A stretch of DNA of 64,000 bases, taken from positions 1,054,001 through 1,118,000 of the forward strand of contig CAVWXT010000005.1 of NCBI GenBank assembly GCA_963759115.1, given 5' to 3'. The position numbers and the translations under genes were made by a program. Under the pieces are notes generated by a model. The model made no database searches. It saw only the letters and a list, made by a program, of their open reading frames with translations, and was not told the origin of the DNA. The stretch comes from CAVWXT01 sp963759115. Lineage in GTDB: Bacteria > Planctomycetota > Planctomycetia > Pirellulales > Thermoguttaceae. Of the stretch, positions 38,017 to 47,582 are shown piece by piece (positions within the stretch are counted from its first letter, which is position 1; each line of letters opens with the position of its first letter).

Positions 38017-38369
38017 CCCACGGCTCCTTCGGTCATTTGGCGGCCGGTCTCTTCATCCGCGGCGATGTGAAAGACGGAATCCAGCCGCATGGTGCGAAGC
38101 ACGTCGAAGACCATCGGCTGGATGGAGTGCAGGATGAGTTTCTGGCCGGCGGTGCAGTAACGCTTGTGCCACATCAGCAGAAAACTGAGCCCGCTGGAGT
38201 CGATGAAGTCGGCATCAGCCAGGTCCAGCAGCAGGGGGCGAGGCGGCTCGCCCGGACTCAAAAGCCGGTCGAGCGTAGACCATTGCTCGCCGAGCGAGTT
38301 CTGCACGATGCGGCCGCGAACGCGTACTCGTCGGACGCCCACGTCATCGGCCATCGCGGTGATGTCCAT
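38013..38369 (-). CDS. STAS-domain anti-sigma factor antagonist
   Basis: 118 residues. RPLLLDLADADFIDSSGLSF with Ser58 or Ser59 in DSSGL matches the phosphorylation site of SpoIIAA-like proteins; KLILHSIQPMVFDVLRTMRL and DSVFHIAADEE complete the STAS fold. Its stop codon overlaps the start of the secretion ATPase (ATGA). No kinase or sigma factor is adjacent, so the partner switch must be encoded elsewhere, or the STAS protein acts on the ATPase directly. Confidence 0.85.
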   Translation of the reverse strand: MDITAMADDVGVRRVRVRGRIVQNSLGEQWSTLDRLLSPGEPPRPLLLDLADADFIDSSGLSFLLMWHKRYCTAGQKLILHSIQPMVFDVLRTMRLDSVFHIAADEETGRQMTEGAVG

Positions 38370-38529
38370 CGGGCCACTCTCCAGGTTGGACTTGGCTGTA
38401 TTTCTTTCGGAGGGGAATCGGTAGCCGGTATTGTAGCAAAGCCGGCAGAAAAATCCAGAGGCATCGAAGCCTGCCGGACCGGCCTTGCGAATGGTCGACG
38501 TAAGTACTTGCGGCGCAAGCTGCTAACGG

Positions 38530-38795
38530 CATGCAGAAGACGCGACTTCTGCGGCGGTTGGTCGACTTCCCTCGATGCTCAAATACTTGCTGCCAGGGAG
38601 GCCGCCGACCGGCTCAGCGCACCCCTGGACGGCCGCGAGCAGTTGGCGTTTCACTACGTTCTGGCCCAGTATCTCGTTCTCCATGGCCAGCCTGAGGCCG
38701 CCGTCCGTCACTGGAAGCGATGCACAGACTGGATCCGAATGTCGGTCCCTTGCCGCACTCTTGCCGGCGCGGCGCTCATCGAACGCGACATGTAG
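38530..38795 (+). CDS. Possible TPR-like fragment
   Basis: The second part of this stretch reads DAQILAAREAADRLSAPLDG, REQLAFHYVLAQYLVLHGQP, EAAVRHWKRCTDWIRMSVPC, RTLAGAALIERDM, which looks like a real helical protein end. ATG 38530 (MQKTRLLRRLVDF) is in another frame, so one indel would be needed. It may be a remnant. No family is assigned. Confidence 0.35.
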
Positions 38796-38933
38796 TCCGG
38801 GACTGTCGCCCGCACGGTGCCCGGAGTGCCGGTCTCGCGGTAGGTCCAAACGTCGAATTGCTCGGTGGCATCGACCCAAAGTGACCCGACGCCGGAGCTT
38901 CCGGGGTGTGTTGGCGACAAGTTCGGCCGTGAC

Positions 38934-39273
38934 GATGGGCGACCGCGGCTGCCTTTCTGTCTTCGGTGACCGGCCCGAGCTGCACCGCCTCTTTGCCGAG
39001 CACATCACCGCCGAATATCGGGTGAAGACCGAGGGTCGCGGCCGTACGGTGGACGAATGGAAGTTGCGGGTGGCCGCCGTGGACAACCACTGGCTGGACT
39101 GCCTGGTCGGCTGTGCCGTGGCGGCCTCGATCCAAGGGGCGGCGTTGCCGGGGATGGATCTACGGGCAACGCCCAAGCGTCCCCCGGGTCGAGCTTTCGG
39201 AATTGCAGCGGCGAAGGGGTTGAACGGGCAACAACTCCCAGACAATTGGCACGAACGGGGATTTGACTCATAA
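38934..39273 (+). pseudogene. Remnant of a phage terminase large subunit (GpA-like)
   Basis: HRLFAEHITAEYRVKTEGRG, RTVDEWKLRVAAVDNHWLDC and LVGCAVAASIQGAALPGMDL match the C-terminal end of GpA-type terminases, where the DNHWLDCLVG segment closes the nuclease domain. Everything upstream of about 38934 is missing or scrambled. No other phage gene is adjacent. It is best read as a decayed prophage scar. Confidence 0.5.
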
Positions 39274-39537
39274 AGTGGTTCGCGCCACGGCTTCTCAGTG
39301 ATTTGAATTTCGACATGGCGATGTCGGACTCGAGTAACGTGACCCCAACGATGAGGAGTGTCGCGCATCCCATAACCCAGCCGGGCAGCTAGAAACTGGG
39401 TGCATGGAGTTATGACTCGGCTCACCCAGGTAAACCATCCCATGCTGCGCCCGCTGCCACGGCTGCGGATGTCGTGGGCATGTGGAGATCGAAGCGGTAG
39501 CGTGGGGAGAAGGTATGTCGGGGCGTCTGTTTGCGTT

Positions 39538-40461
39538 TCACACGCCGGTACCCGCGTCGCCCACGGCGCCGGGCTCGCAGAACAGATTCGTGAAGAACTC
39601 GGGTTCCGGGTGCACGGGACGCTGCGACAAGAGGACTGGAATGTCCAGCGGCAAAATCTGTTGCGACTTCTCGTCGATCACCTGGATGTGATAACCCATC
39701 TGCAGCAGTTTGCGGAGGAACTGCTCGGGGTCGTATCCGCACATCCCCAACCCTCGTGCCCAGAACTCCATGACGATCCGCATGTCGCGGTTTCGCGAGA
39801 GGACCTGCTTCATCCCTTCGATCGCGGCGCCCTCGGCGCCTTGGATGTCCATCTTCGCGAAGGCAATCCGTCCCCGGTGATCGGCGAAGAACTCGTCCAG
39901 CGTCACGACCTCCACCGCGACCGACTCACGCCGCTCGTTCGAGTCATAGATCCGGTGGTCCCCTCGGTCCCCGGGATTGCGGAACAACCGCAACTGGCCC
40001 GACTGCGCCGCAACCGCCTTCTGGACCAACGTCACGTTGGTGTAGCCGTTCTGCCGGACGTTCAGTTTGAGCAAGGCGAAGTTCCGCGGGTCGGGCTCGA
40101 AGGCGAAGACGCATCCCTGCGGTCCCACCTGCCGCGCGAACAACAGCGTATAGTAGCCGATATTGGCGCCGATGTCGAGCACCGTATCGCCGGGCCGAAT
40201 TTGTTGCAGCATGAATTCAGTCTGGAATGGCTCATGCGTTCCCGTGTCGCTCAGTTCCGGCGACGCCATGGTGTCGTCGGGATCCAATCGCATGTGATGG
40301 CCGTAAACCCACGCCTGGGAACGGTCGTGACGCCGCAGGTCGTAGGCGACAATGCGCAACTCGGCCAACCGCCGTTCGTGCCCTGCTAGTGTCTCGCGCA
40401 AACCCCCTGGACGAATAAGCCAAGCGAGGTTTCCAAGTACGGAACGGACTCGACGGAGCAC
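39538..40461 (-). CDS. FkbM-family methyltransferase
   Basis: 307 residues from GTG 40461, which follows GGAGGG. The FkbM domain is clear: IRPGDTVLDIGANIGYYTLL (SAM motif I), GCVFAFEPDPRNFALLKLNV (motif II), NGYTNVTLVQKAVAAQSGQL, then VEVVTLDEFFADHRGRIAFA and KMDIQGAEGAAIEGM. Such enzymes O-methylate sugars or lipids of cell-surface polymers. No other surface-polymer genes are adjacent. The frame is unbroken. Confidence 0.88.
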   Translation of the reverse strand: MLRRVRSVLGNLAWLIRPGGLRETLAGHERRLAELRIVAYDLRRHDRSQAWVYGHHMRLDPDDTMASPELSDTGTHEPFQTEFMLQQIRPGDTVLDIGANIGYYTLLFARQVGPQGCVFAFEPDPRNFALLKLNVRQNGYTNVTLVQKAVAAQSGQLRLFRNPGDRGDHRIYDSNERRESVAVEVVTLDEFFADHRGRIAFAKMDIQGAEGAAIEGMKQVLSRNRDMRIVMEFWARGLGMCGYDPEQFLRKLLQMGYHIQVIDEKSQQILPLDIPVLLSQRPVHPEPEFFTNLFCEPGAVGDAGTGV

Positions 40462-40648
40462 GGGCGTATCCCTCCGGTTTCTCGGAACGATAGGGCGGGC
40501 GGGAGTATAACGATGGGCCCTGCGGCACACAAGACGGATTGGCCTAAGCGGCCAGCCGAAGCGGCGCTGTTGGCCGCGGCCGACTACAGCTCATTTGCCG
40601 CCAGCAACGTCGGCAAATGCCGATTCGCATCGGATGATGCGTCGCCGC

Positions 40649-41584
40649 CTATTCACCTTGCCCGTCCGCGATGTCGGCGTTCCGCAGAATGCCCTCCCGT
40701 TTTGCCCGCCACAAGGGCGTGTGACGAAAACGGCCGCGGAACGCCGCCTCGTCGAGGGCACGCAGCACGGCGAGTTCGACGGGGTTCATGCCCGCACCGG
40801 GCTGGAATGCCGGCGCCAAGGTCGCGGGCGTGCGGCGATTCCAGGGGCACGCCTCTTGGCAGGCATCGCAGCCGAAGAGCCGATGGCCGCACGCCGCACG
40901 AAGCTCCGCCGGCACGGCCCCGCGCAACTCGATCGTGAGATAGCTGACGCACTTCCGTGCGTCGAGGCGATAGGGCTCAACCAGCGCGCCGCTGGGACAG
41001 GCGTCGAGACACGCGCGGCACGATCCGCAAGGGCCGACCTCGTTCGGTTCATCGTACGCCAACTCCTCGGTGCTCAGCAGCGCGGACAGGAAGAACCAAC
41101 TGCCGAATCGCCGATTGATGAGCGTCGTGTTCTTGCCGATCCAACCGAGTCCGGCCAGTTGGCCAAACTGCCGTTCCAGCAGCGGGGCCGTGTCGACCAC
41201 GCCGCGGACCCCCGCCGTGGGCGTAAGCCGGCGATGAAAGTCGGCCAGTCTGTGCAGCCGGCGACGGATGACTTCGTGGTAGTCGGCGCCCCAGGCGTAT
41301 CTCGACACGCTCGCCTGGCCACGTCCGGCTGCCACCGGCTCCACGGTGCGATAGTTCGTGCCGAGCATGAGGATGCTCTTCGCACCGTCGAGCAAGCGCG
41401 CGGGATGGCGATAGGCATCCAGCCGGTCGGCAAGGTAGTGCATTTGGCCGGCATTGCCCTCGGCGAGCCAGTGCCGGAAGCGCTCGAAGTCGGGGGGAGC
41501 CACGGCGGGTGTGGCCCCGGCCAGGTCAAACCCCAGCCGCGACGACTCCTCTTTCAAGGCATTGGTTAGCGAAACGGCATTCAT
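40649..41584 (-). CDS. queG: Epoxyqueuosine reductase QueG
   Basis: 311 residues, unbroken. The N-terminal cobalamin-binding part contains SILMLGTNYRTVEP and SRYAWGADYHEVIRRRLHRL, then GVVDTAPLLERQFGQLAGLG and WIGKNTTLINRRFGSWFFLS. Two [4Fe-4S] sites are visible: CGSCRACLDACPSGALVEP and CGHRLFGCDACQEACPWNRR. QueG makes the last step of queuosine biosynthesis in tRNA. It is somewhat shorter than E. coli QueG, as in many other phyla that lack the C-terminal HEAT-like domain. Confidence 0.93.
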   Translation of the reverse strand: MNAVSLTNALKEESSRLGFDLAGATPAVAPPDFERFRHWLAEGNAGQMHYLADRLDAYRHPARLLDGAKSILMLGTNYRTVEPVAAGRGQASVSRYAWGADYHEVIRRRLHRLADFHRRLTPTAGVRGVVDTAPLLERQFGQLAGLGWIGKNTTLINRRFGSWFFLSALLSTEELAYDEPNEVGPCGSCRACLDACPSGALVEPYRLDARKCVSYLTIELRGAVPAELRAACGHRLFGCDACQEACPWNRRTPATLAPAFQPGAGMNPVELAVLRALDEAAFRGRFRHTPLWRAKREGILRNADIADGQGE

Positions 41585-41682
41585 GGTCGGCAGTGCCGGG
41601 GCGGGTCGGGAGCTTTGCGGACGGGCCTTCGCCTACTACAATAGATGATTGCACAGATGGCCATCGAACGGGAGTCCTTGAC

Positions 41683-41877
41683 ATGCAACATCGGCTGAGT
41701 CTTGCGTTGATTGCTCTGCTGTTTCTGGGCGGATGCGGGCCAGAAGTCTCCAAAGAAGACCTGGGGACGATTGTCACGGCGCCGACCATCGCCGGCGCCG
41801 ACAAGCCGCATCAGATGCCGAAGCTCGGCCCCCCTCTAAAGCAGCAGGAAAACAAGCCCTTGCTAGGCTTGCCTTGA
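41683..41877 (+). CDS. Small lipoprotein
   Basis: 64 residues. MQHRLSLALIALLFLGGCGP is a lipoprotein signal with lipobox LGGC. The mature part of about 45 residues (EVSKEDLGTIVTAPTIAGAD, QMPKLGPPLKQQENKPLLGL) has no recognisable domain. GGGAG lies 8 bases before ATG 41683. It is in line with two further secreted-protein genes. Confidence 0.75.
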   Translation: MQHRLSLALIALLFLGGCGPEVSKEDLGTIVTAPTIAGADKPHQMPKLGPPLKQQENKPLLGLP

Positions 41878-41946
41878 ACGGACAATCGGGTATGATGCTG
41901 GTGAGATAGGCAAGAAGGCCCGAATGGCATAAGTGAGGTGGCTGCG

Positions 41947-42429
41947 ATGAATACAAGACTAATCCTCGTCGGCCTTGTCGCTGCGGCAGCTCTGGCCCTT
42001 CCTCGTTCGGCAAATGGCCAATACGCGACGTACGGCTGGCCGTGTTCTTCCTGCTGCTGGACTTACGGGTACGCAAGCACGTACTTGAGCGATGTTCCCT
42101 ACTTTTCCCTGTACCCGCCGGTCTACTATAGCTACCGAGTTGCCCGAACATTCGGGTACAGCCCGTTCGCCTATCCTCCCGGCGTAATGACTCCCGGTTC
42201 TGAGTCGCCTCGCCCCATCGTAGTTCAGAGCGTTTATGCGTCAGGCGAAGCGGCAGAAGCGTCGGAAACGCGGCAAGGCGGCCCGCCACCGCTGCGAATC
42301 GACAATCCGTTCGTCGCAGAGAGCGAGCGGGCCGGCGTGACGAAAGGCCGCGCGACCCCCCTCCGTCATCCCCAGGTGGTGTTTCCCGCTGCCCTGGCGC
42401 AGCGTCAGGGGAAGGCCGCCGGATTCTGA
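41947..42429 (+). CDS. Secreted tyrosine/proline-rich protein
   Basis: 160 residues. The signal peptide MNTRLILVGLVAAAALALPR ends near ANGQ. The mature N-terminus is unusual: YATYGWPCSSCCWTYGYAST, YFSLYPPVYYSYRVARTFGY, SPFAYPPGV, rich in Tyr and Pro with a CSSCC cluster. The rest is low-complexity and ends with PRPIVVQSVYASGEA and LRIDNPFVAESE. Similar short exported proteins are familiar in planctomycetes but without known function. GAGG lies 9 bases before the chosen ATG. Confidence 0.7.
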   Translation: MNTRLILVGLVAAAALALPRSANGQYATYGWPCSSCCWTYGYASTYLSDVPYFSLYPPVYYSYRVARTFGYSPFAYPPGVMTPGSESPRPIVVQSVYASGEAAEASETRQGGPPPLRIDNPFVAESERAGVTKGRATPLRHPQVVFPAALAQRQGKAAGF

Positions 42430-42548
42430 AAATCGCTCTGGACACGGGCCCGGAAAACGCTACCCTATCGGCCCCGGCGGCAGCGCGGCCCGGGATCCCC
42501 GTCGGAGAAGCTCGTCAACCGATCTGCAAGGCAGAACGGAGTCTGCCC

Positions 42549-43350
42549 ATGACGCGACCCTGGATGCTATTGGTGATCGGCCTATTGCTGGCGGGCTGCA
42601 AGAGTCAGGCACCGACGCGCGATCCGTTCTGCCCGCGCACGACGATTCCGCCCCCACCGACCGGCGCGGCAATTGGGCGACCCGCGGATCCCGGTTACCA
42701 GACGCCGCCGCTGGTGCAAACCGCGCCACAAACGCCGGCCGTCACCTCGCCGCCCATGGTGCAGTGGCCCTGCAGGCGCCTGCGACTTCGTCCACGTTCC
42801 AGCCGTCGGCCGCTCCCCAACTGCCTCCGTCCCAGCCGCCGGCGACTCCCCAGTTGCCCCCGTACCAGCCGCCAGCCGCCGTCGTAAGCCCGCAGCCCGG
42901 CTCGCCTGCGGGGCTCATACCAAGTGCCACGGCGCCGAGGCCGACCTCGACGTTGCCGGGCAATCCGCTGCCGGGTCGCCCCTCATCGGTAGCCCCGCCA
43001 GCCGGCGCTGCCAGCCCATTCGCTCCGTCGGGCGGCAGTGTGAATTACCGGGGCGCGTCCGCGCGAGTTCGGCGCCGCTTGTGCCCACGCAGCCCGAAAC
43101 GCGAACGTCGCTGCCCTCGATGGCCGGGGCTTCCTCGGCCCGCACGATCACCGTTTCCGAGGATCGCACTCCCAAGCCGGTTGAGGACGCGGCGGCCGAC
43201 GCGAGCGTCGGGGGGCGCAAGGCGGTTGTCCAAACGATCCAGCCGCGGCCGAGGGATGGCGCCTCGGACCGGCCGGTGGACATCATGGACCTCCCGGCGG
43301 CCGCAAACGCCGGCGCCGAAGCCAAGCCGGTGCGTCCGGTGGGGCCATAA
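42549..43350 (+). CDS. Proline-rich lipoprotein
   Basis: The lipoprotein signal is MTRPWMLLVIGLLLAGCKSQ. Two frame breaks (near 42760 and 43065) divide a proline-rich protein of about 265 residues: STFQPSAAPQLPPSQPPATP with QLPPYQPPAAVVSPQPGSPA, then PLVPTQPETRTSLPSMAGAS, SARTITVSEDRTPKPVEDAA and a C-terminus ending AKPVRPVGP. There is no folded domain that I can see. It is probably an outer-membrane or wall-associated linker. Confidence 0.65.
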
Positions 43351-43418
43351 GGCCGGCCGCATGCCTGCCCGGGCGCAGTATAATTCGAGAGTGGACTGCT
43401 AACCCCGGCGAGCGAATC

Positions 43419-45374
43419 GTGAGCGATATTTCCAGCGGCATCCGGTCGCAATTAGGGAGTCTGGCGGGCGGTCTGAACGGTTGGCGCCTGATGCGCTGGG
43501 CCGGGTTGCTGCCGAAAATCGCCGCTCTCGAGCCGCAGATGCAGGATCTCAGCGACGAGCAACTCCGCAAGCGAAGCCTCTCGCTACGTTACCGCGCCAA
43601 GAGCGGCGAACCGCTGGCAAGGTTGCTGGTGGAAGGCTACGCGCTGGTGCGCGAGGCCGGCCGGCGCACCGTCAACATGCGGCACTTCGACGTGCAGGTG
43701 CTCGGCGGCATCGCCATGTTCCATCGCTCGATCGTCGAGATGCAGACGGGCGAGGGAAAGACGCTGTCGGCCACGCTGCCGCTCTACCTGCACGGCCTGA
43801 TGGGCCACGGCTGCCACCTTGCGACGGTCAACGACTACCTCGCCCGCCGCGACGCCGAATGGATGCGGCCGATCTACGAGACTCTCGGCATGAGCGTGGG
43901 CGTGGTGGAAACCGAGATGTCGCAGCCCCAGCGCCGCAAGGCCTACGCTTGCGACGTTACGTACGGCACCGCCAAGGAGTTCGGTTTCGACTTCCTCCGC
44001 GACCGGTTGCTGTTGCGCCGCATCGGCGAGGGGCAGGCCGACCTGTTGGGCGGCATGTTGAACAAGGGCCCTGCCGCAGCCGACGAGAAGCCCGTCCAGA
44101 GGGAGCCCTATTTCGCGCTGGTCGACGAGGCCGACAGCATCCTCATCGACGAGGCCCGCACGCCGCTGATCATCAGCGCGCTGCCGACCGAGGAGCAGCG
44201 TCTGGCGGTGGAGTGCTACAAGTGGAGTTCCACGTCCATCGAGCAGTTCGTCGACGACGAGGACTACGAATACGACCACGAGAAGAAGACGGTCGAATTG
44301 ACGCGCGAGGGCCGGCAGAAGGTCCGCCTGCTGCCCAAGCCCGCGGCCATGGACACCGTGGGCATGGTCAACATCTACCAGTACGTGGAGCGGGCGATTC
44401 TCGTCGACCGCGAGTATCACCGCGACCGGCAGTACGTCGTCCGCGACGGCGAGATCGTCATCGTCGACGAGTTCACCGGCCGGCTCTCCGAGGGCCGCAA
44501 ATGGCGCGACGGCATCCATCAGGCCGTCGAAGCGAAGGAGGCCGTCGAGGTCACCGTGGAAACCGGGCAGGCGGCCCGGGTCACCGTGCAGGACTTCTTT
44601 CTCCGCTACGAGAACCTGGCCGGCATGACCGGCACGGCGATGGGCTCCGCACGCGAACTGCGGCGCATCTACCGCTGCCACGTGCTGCCGATTCCCACCA
44701 ACCGGCCCGCCATCCGCCAGCGCTGGCCGGACCGCGTGTTCGGCGTGTCCGACAACAAGTGGGTGGCCGTTGTCGAGGAGGTCCGCCAACTGCACGCCGC
44801 CGGACGGCCGGTGTTGATCGGCACCCGCTCAATCGACAAATCGGAGCAACTTTCCGCCCTGCTGAACGCCGCCGGCATCGAACATCGGATTCTGAACGCC
44901 AACCAGATCGCCGCCGAGGCTGAGATCATCGCCCGTGCCGGACTGCCCGCGACCGTAACGGTTTCTACGAACATGGCCGGACGCGGCACCGACATCAAGC
45001 TCGGCGAGGGAGTGGCGAAGTTTGGCGGGCTGCACGTGATCTGCACCGAAATGCACGATGCCAGCCGGATCGACCGGCAATTGATCGGGCGTTGCGGGCG
45101 GCAGGGCGATCCCGGCACGTTCCGCCAGTATCTCGCCCTGGACGACGATTTGCTGTTGGCCGGGCTGGGGCCGGACAAGTCGCGGAAGTACAAAGAACTG
45201 GGGGAAACGGCGGCCGCCGCGTTCGACCAATTGGGCCGGCTCTTCCGCAAGGCCCAGCGAAAGATCGAGCGCCGCCATTTCCGCCAGCGCAAGGCGCTGG
45301 TCTACTTCGAGAAGGAACGCAAGAAGATGCAGCGGCAAATGGGACAGGACCCCTATCTCGATTCGCCGAGCTAG
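43419..45374 (+). CDS. secA: SecA-family translocase ATPase, short form
   Basis: 651 residues from GTG 43419, unbroken. Motifs: GGIAMFHRSIVEMQTGEGKT (Walker A), HLATVNDYLARRDAEWMRPI, DVTYGTAKEFGFDFLRDRLL, YFALVDEADSILIDEARTPL (Walker B), VIVDEFTGRLSEGRKWRDGI, LAGMTGTAMGSARELRRIYR, NMAGRGTDIKLGEGVAKFGG and RIDRQLIGRCGRQGDPGTFR. It lacks the long helical wing/scaffold region and the C-terminal zinc SEC-C motif of housekeeping SecA (usually over 900 residues), so it is SecA2-like. The preceding three genes encode exported proteins that could be its substrates. Confidence 0.85.
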   Translation: MSDISSGIRSQLGSLAGGLNGWRLMRWAGLLPKIAALEPQMQDLSDEQLRKRSLSLRYRAKSGEPLARLLVEGYALVREAGRRTVNMRHFDVQVLGGIAMFHRSIVEMQTGEGKTLSATLPLYLHGLMGHGCHLATVNDYLARRDAEWMRPIYETLGMSVGVVETEMSQPQRRKAYACDVTYGTAKEFGFDFLRDRLLLRRIGEGQADLLGGMLNKGPAAADEKPVQREPYFALVDEADSILIDEARTPLIISALPTEEQRLAVECYKWSSTSIEQFVDDEDYEYDHEKKTVELTREGRQKVRLLPKPAAMDTVGMVNIYQYVERAILVDREYHRDRQYVVRDGEIVIVDEFTGRLSEGRKWRDGIHQAVEAKEAVEVTVETGQAARVTVQDFFLRYENLAGMTGTAMGSARELRRIYRCHVLPIPTNRPAIRQRWPDRVFGVSDNKWVAVVEEVRQLHAAGRPVLIGTRSIDKSEQLSALLNAAGIEHRILNANQIAAEAEIIARAGLPATVTVSTNMAGRGTDIKLGEGVAKFGGLHVICTEMHDASRIDRQLIGRCGRQGDPGTFRQYLALDDDLLLAGLGPDKSRKYKELGETAAAAFDQLGRLFRKAQRKIERRHFRQRKALVYFEKERKKMQRQMGQDPYLDSPS

Positions 45375-45403
45375 CGACCGTTCGATGAGACCAAGGCTCG
45401 GGT

Positions 45404-47582
45404 TCAGATGTCAGGAAAAAGACGAAGCGACTGGGCGCGTTGGGAATGCCGCGATTTGTGACTCTTAGCCTGCGCACGCTGGTCGCGCAGCGCGCCCAAA
45501 TCGGCACCGGGCAAAGGCCAATCTGACCCCTGAGCAGGGTAGACAGGGAGCCGGAGATCGGCCAACTCTCGCTCTACGCGACCAGCGACTGCGTCCGCGT
45601 CGGCAACAACTGAAAGGGTCGTTAACAATTGTCCGTAAAGAACGATCTTCTGGTCATTTCGAGACAGGCAGAACCCGGCCGCGTCAAGACGTTGCAGTTT
45701 CGCCCGGGCAGACGCGACCGCATCGTCCATGGTGACAGGTAGTCGTGCTGTCGATGCTTTGCGACAGACGATGATGATATCGAGTTGAATCGGCTCCTTT
45801 GCCTGTGATTTCGGCGTAGCGACCGACATTTCGGCTTTGACTGGGTGCGAATTCACAGCGATGAACCCAGCCCTGATCACAGCGTCGGCCAGAGCCTTCC
45901 ATCCATCGTTTCGCGAATGGTGATAAGTGAATACGAGCAGACCATCATCTTTCAACAGGCGGTGGCACTCGTGGAAGACTGCTTGGAGCTTCCTGGAAAA
46001 GAATTCGGCCGTGGAGTCTTGGACTTCGTTCTTGCTGCGCGTGCTATGTACTGGCTCTCCACTCGACAACTGCTGCCAAGCGAAGAAGAAATCGGCCAGC
46101 TCTGAGTAATGAACGTTGTCGAAGAACGGAGGATCGGTGACGATCAGGTCGATGCTACGGCTGGGGAGACCAGTGACCGACGAATCGCCACAGGAGATCG
46201 CAATAGTTCGTGCCGGCATCGGTTCGCCCCAGGGGTGCAATTCCCCCGTAAACGGCGGGGAGCAGACTAGGCCCTTGGCGATTCCCGTTCCATTGACTTC
46301 GGTTGGCGCTTCACGGTAGTCGATGGCCCGGAGCAAGCGGCTGCGATAGAGGTTGGAAAACGAACCGGAACTCTTGGGTGTCCCCCAGACATTTGCTTCG
46401 ATTGGCGTGCGTTCGGGCTTGAGGATGTGGTGTGCGAACATGTGGCGTACGGCCCCGGTCCCCTCGCCTTTATAGCTGGCAAACACGTTGTTGAACTCGA
46501 GAACGCCCGAGAACAGCATCAGGAGCGCGTCTCTTGTTGACGCATCGGTGATGCCAGTAATCGCCGCGCAGCAGCGACAGCGCAAGGAGTTGCCGATCGT
46601 TGAAGAAGTCGCGCCACGACGAAAACCCATAGCTCATCGCTTGCCGAGTGTTGTAGCCGTCCTCCAAGGTCAGGGCGGGAATTGTGATGACTCTCTCCGC
46701 AACCTGTTTCTTCAGCGCCTGGGAACAACCCCCATAGGCTTCCACGTCGGCCGGGGAAGCAGGCAGATACTCTTTTCTGCCACTCTTCGTCAAAACCAAC
46801 TTGCCGTAGAGACGAAACGGTGGTCGTCTTCCTTCGATAGCATCCAGAATCGTGAAGTGCGCCCCGCAATGATTGCAGGCAGCGCTTCTCCCCGTAGCTG
46901 GCCCTTGCTCCGGGCTGAATGCGCGGCCGCAGGATGGGCAGACGGCCGACTTCTCGCCGCGAATGCCCGAAAAGATCTCGCCACACGACGGGCAGAGAAT
47001 CTGCACTTCGGTCTTCTTTGGGGAGGCATTTCTGGCAATCACGTACGAAGGAAACAGGTCCACGGTCTGCCTACAATCGGGGCAGGTAGCCTGCATGACC
47101 CAGAAGTAGTATAGAACGTCGCAAGGACGTCCCTTCGCGTCGATCGATCGGTAGAGTGCGCGGATCGTCTCTCCGATGCCACAAGACAATTCCGTGAACG
47201 CCTGCTTGACTCTCCGCCTATCGAGCGGTCCCAGCGCAACACGAACAGATTCGACCGCGACAGGATTTATATCCCGGCCAAGCGCGCTCAGACCAAGTTT
47301 ATGCGACTCGCCGATTGTGGTCCCGGAACCCATAAACGGGTCGAAGACGGTCGTGCCGCTAAAAGCGTGGCGTTGATAGAATCGCTGCGGAAAATCGGCG
47401 TCCTCCGGTAACATGCATCCCAAGAGAATCCCTCGAAAAACGGTCCCCAGCCGCTTGGCCCACCACTTGTGTACATGATAAATCGGCCGATGAACCTCCT
47501 TTCGCCAGCTCTCGCGTTCTCCAATCCGCGAGAGGAACTCGAACGGAAACGCGTCGGTCTCGATGACTCGCAGTTCAGTCAT
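45404..47582 (-). CDS. DNA methyltransferase with zinc ribbons (COG1743/DUF1156-like)
   Basis: About 725 residues with one break near 46580 (CGC/G, two Arg codons). The N-terminus has HRPIYHVHKWWAKRLGTVFR, as in DUF1156 proteins, then the SAM motif VFDPFMGSGTTIGESHKLGL. Eight cysteines in CxxC pairs follow (CPDCRQTVDL, CPSCGEIFSG, CPSCGRAFSP, CNHCGAHFTI). The catalytic motif is IDLIVTDPPFFDNVHYSELA near residue 480. Motif order (SAM site before DPPF) fits an amino-methyltransferase. ATG 47582 overlaps the end of the restriction gene. Confidence 0.82.
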
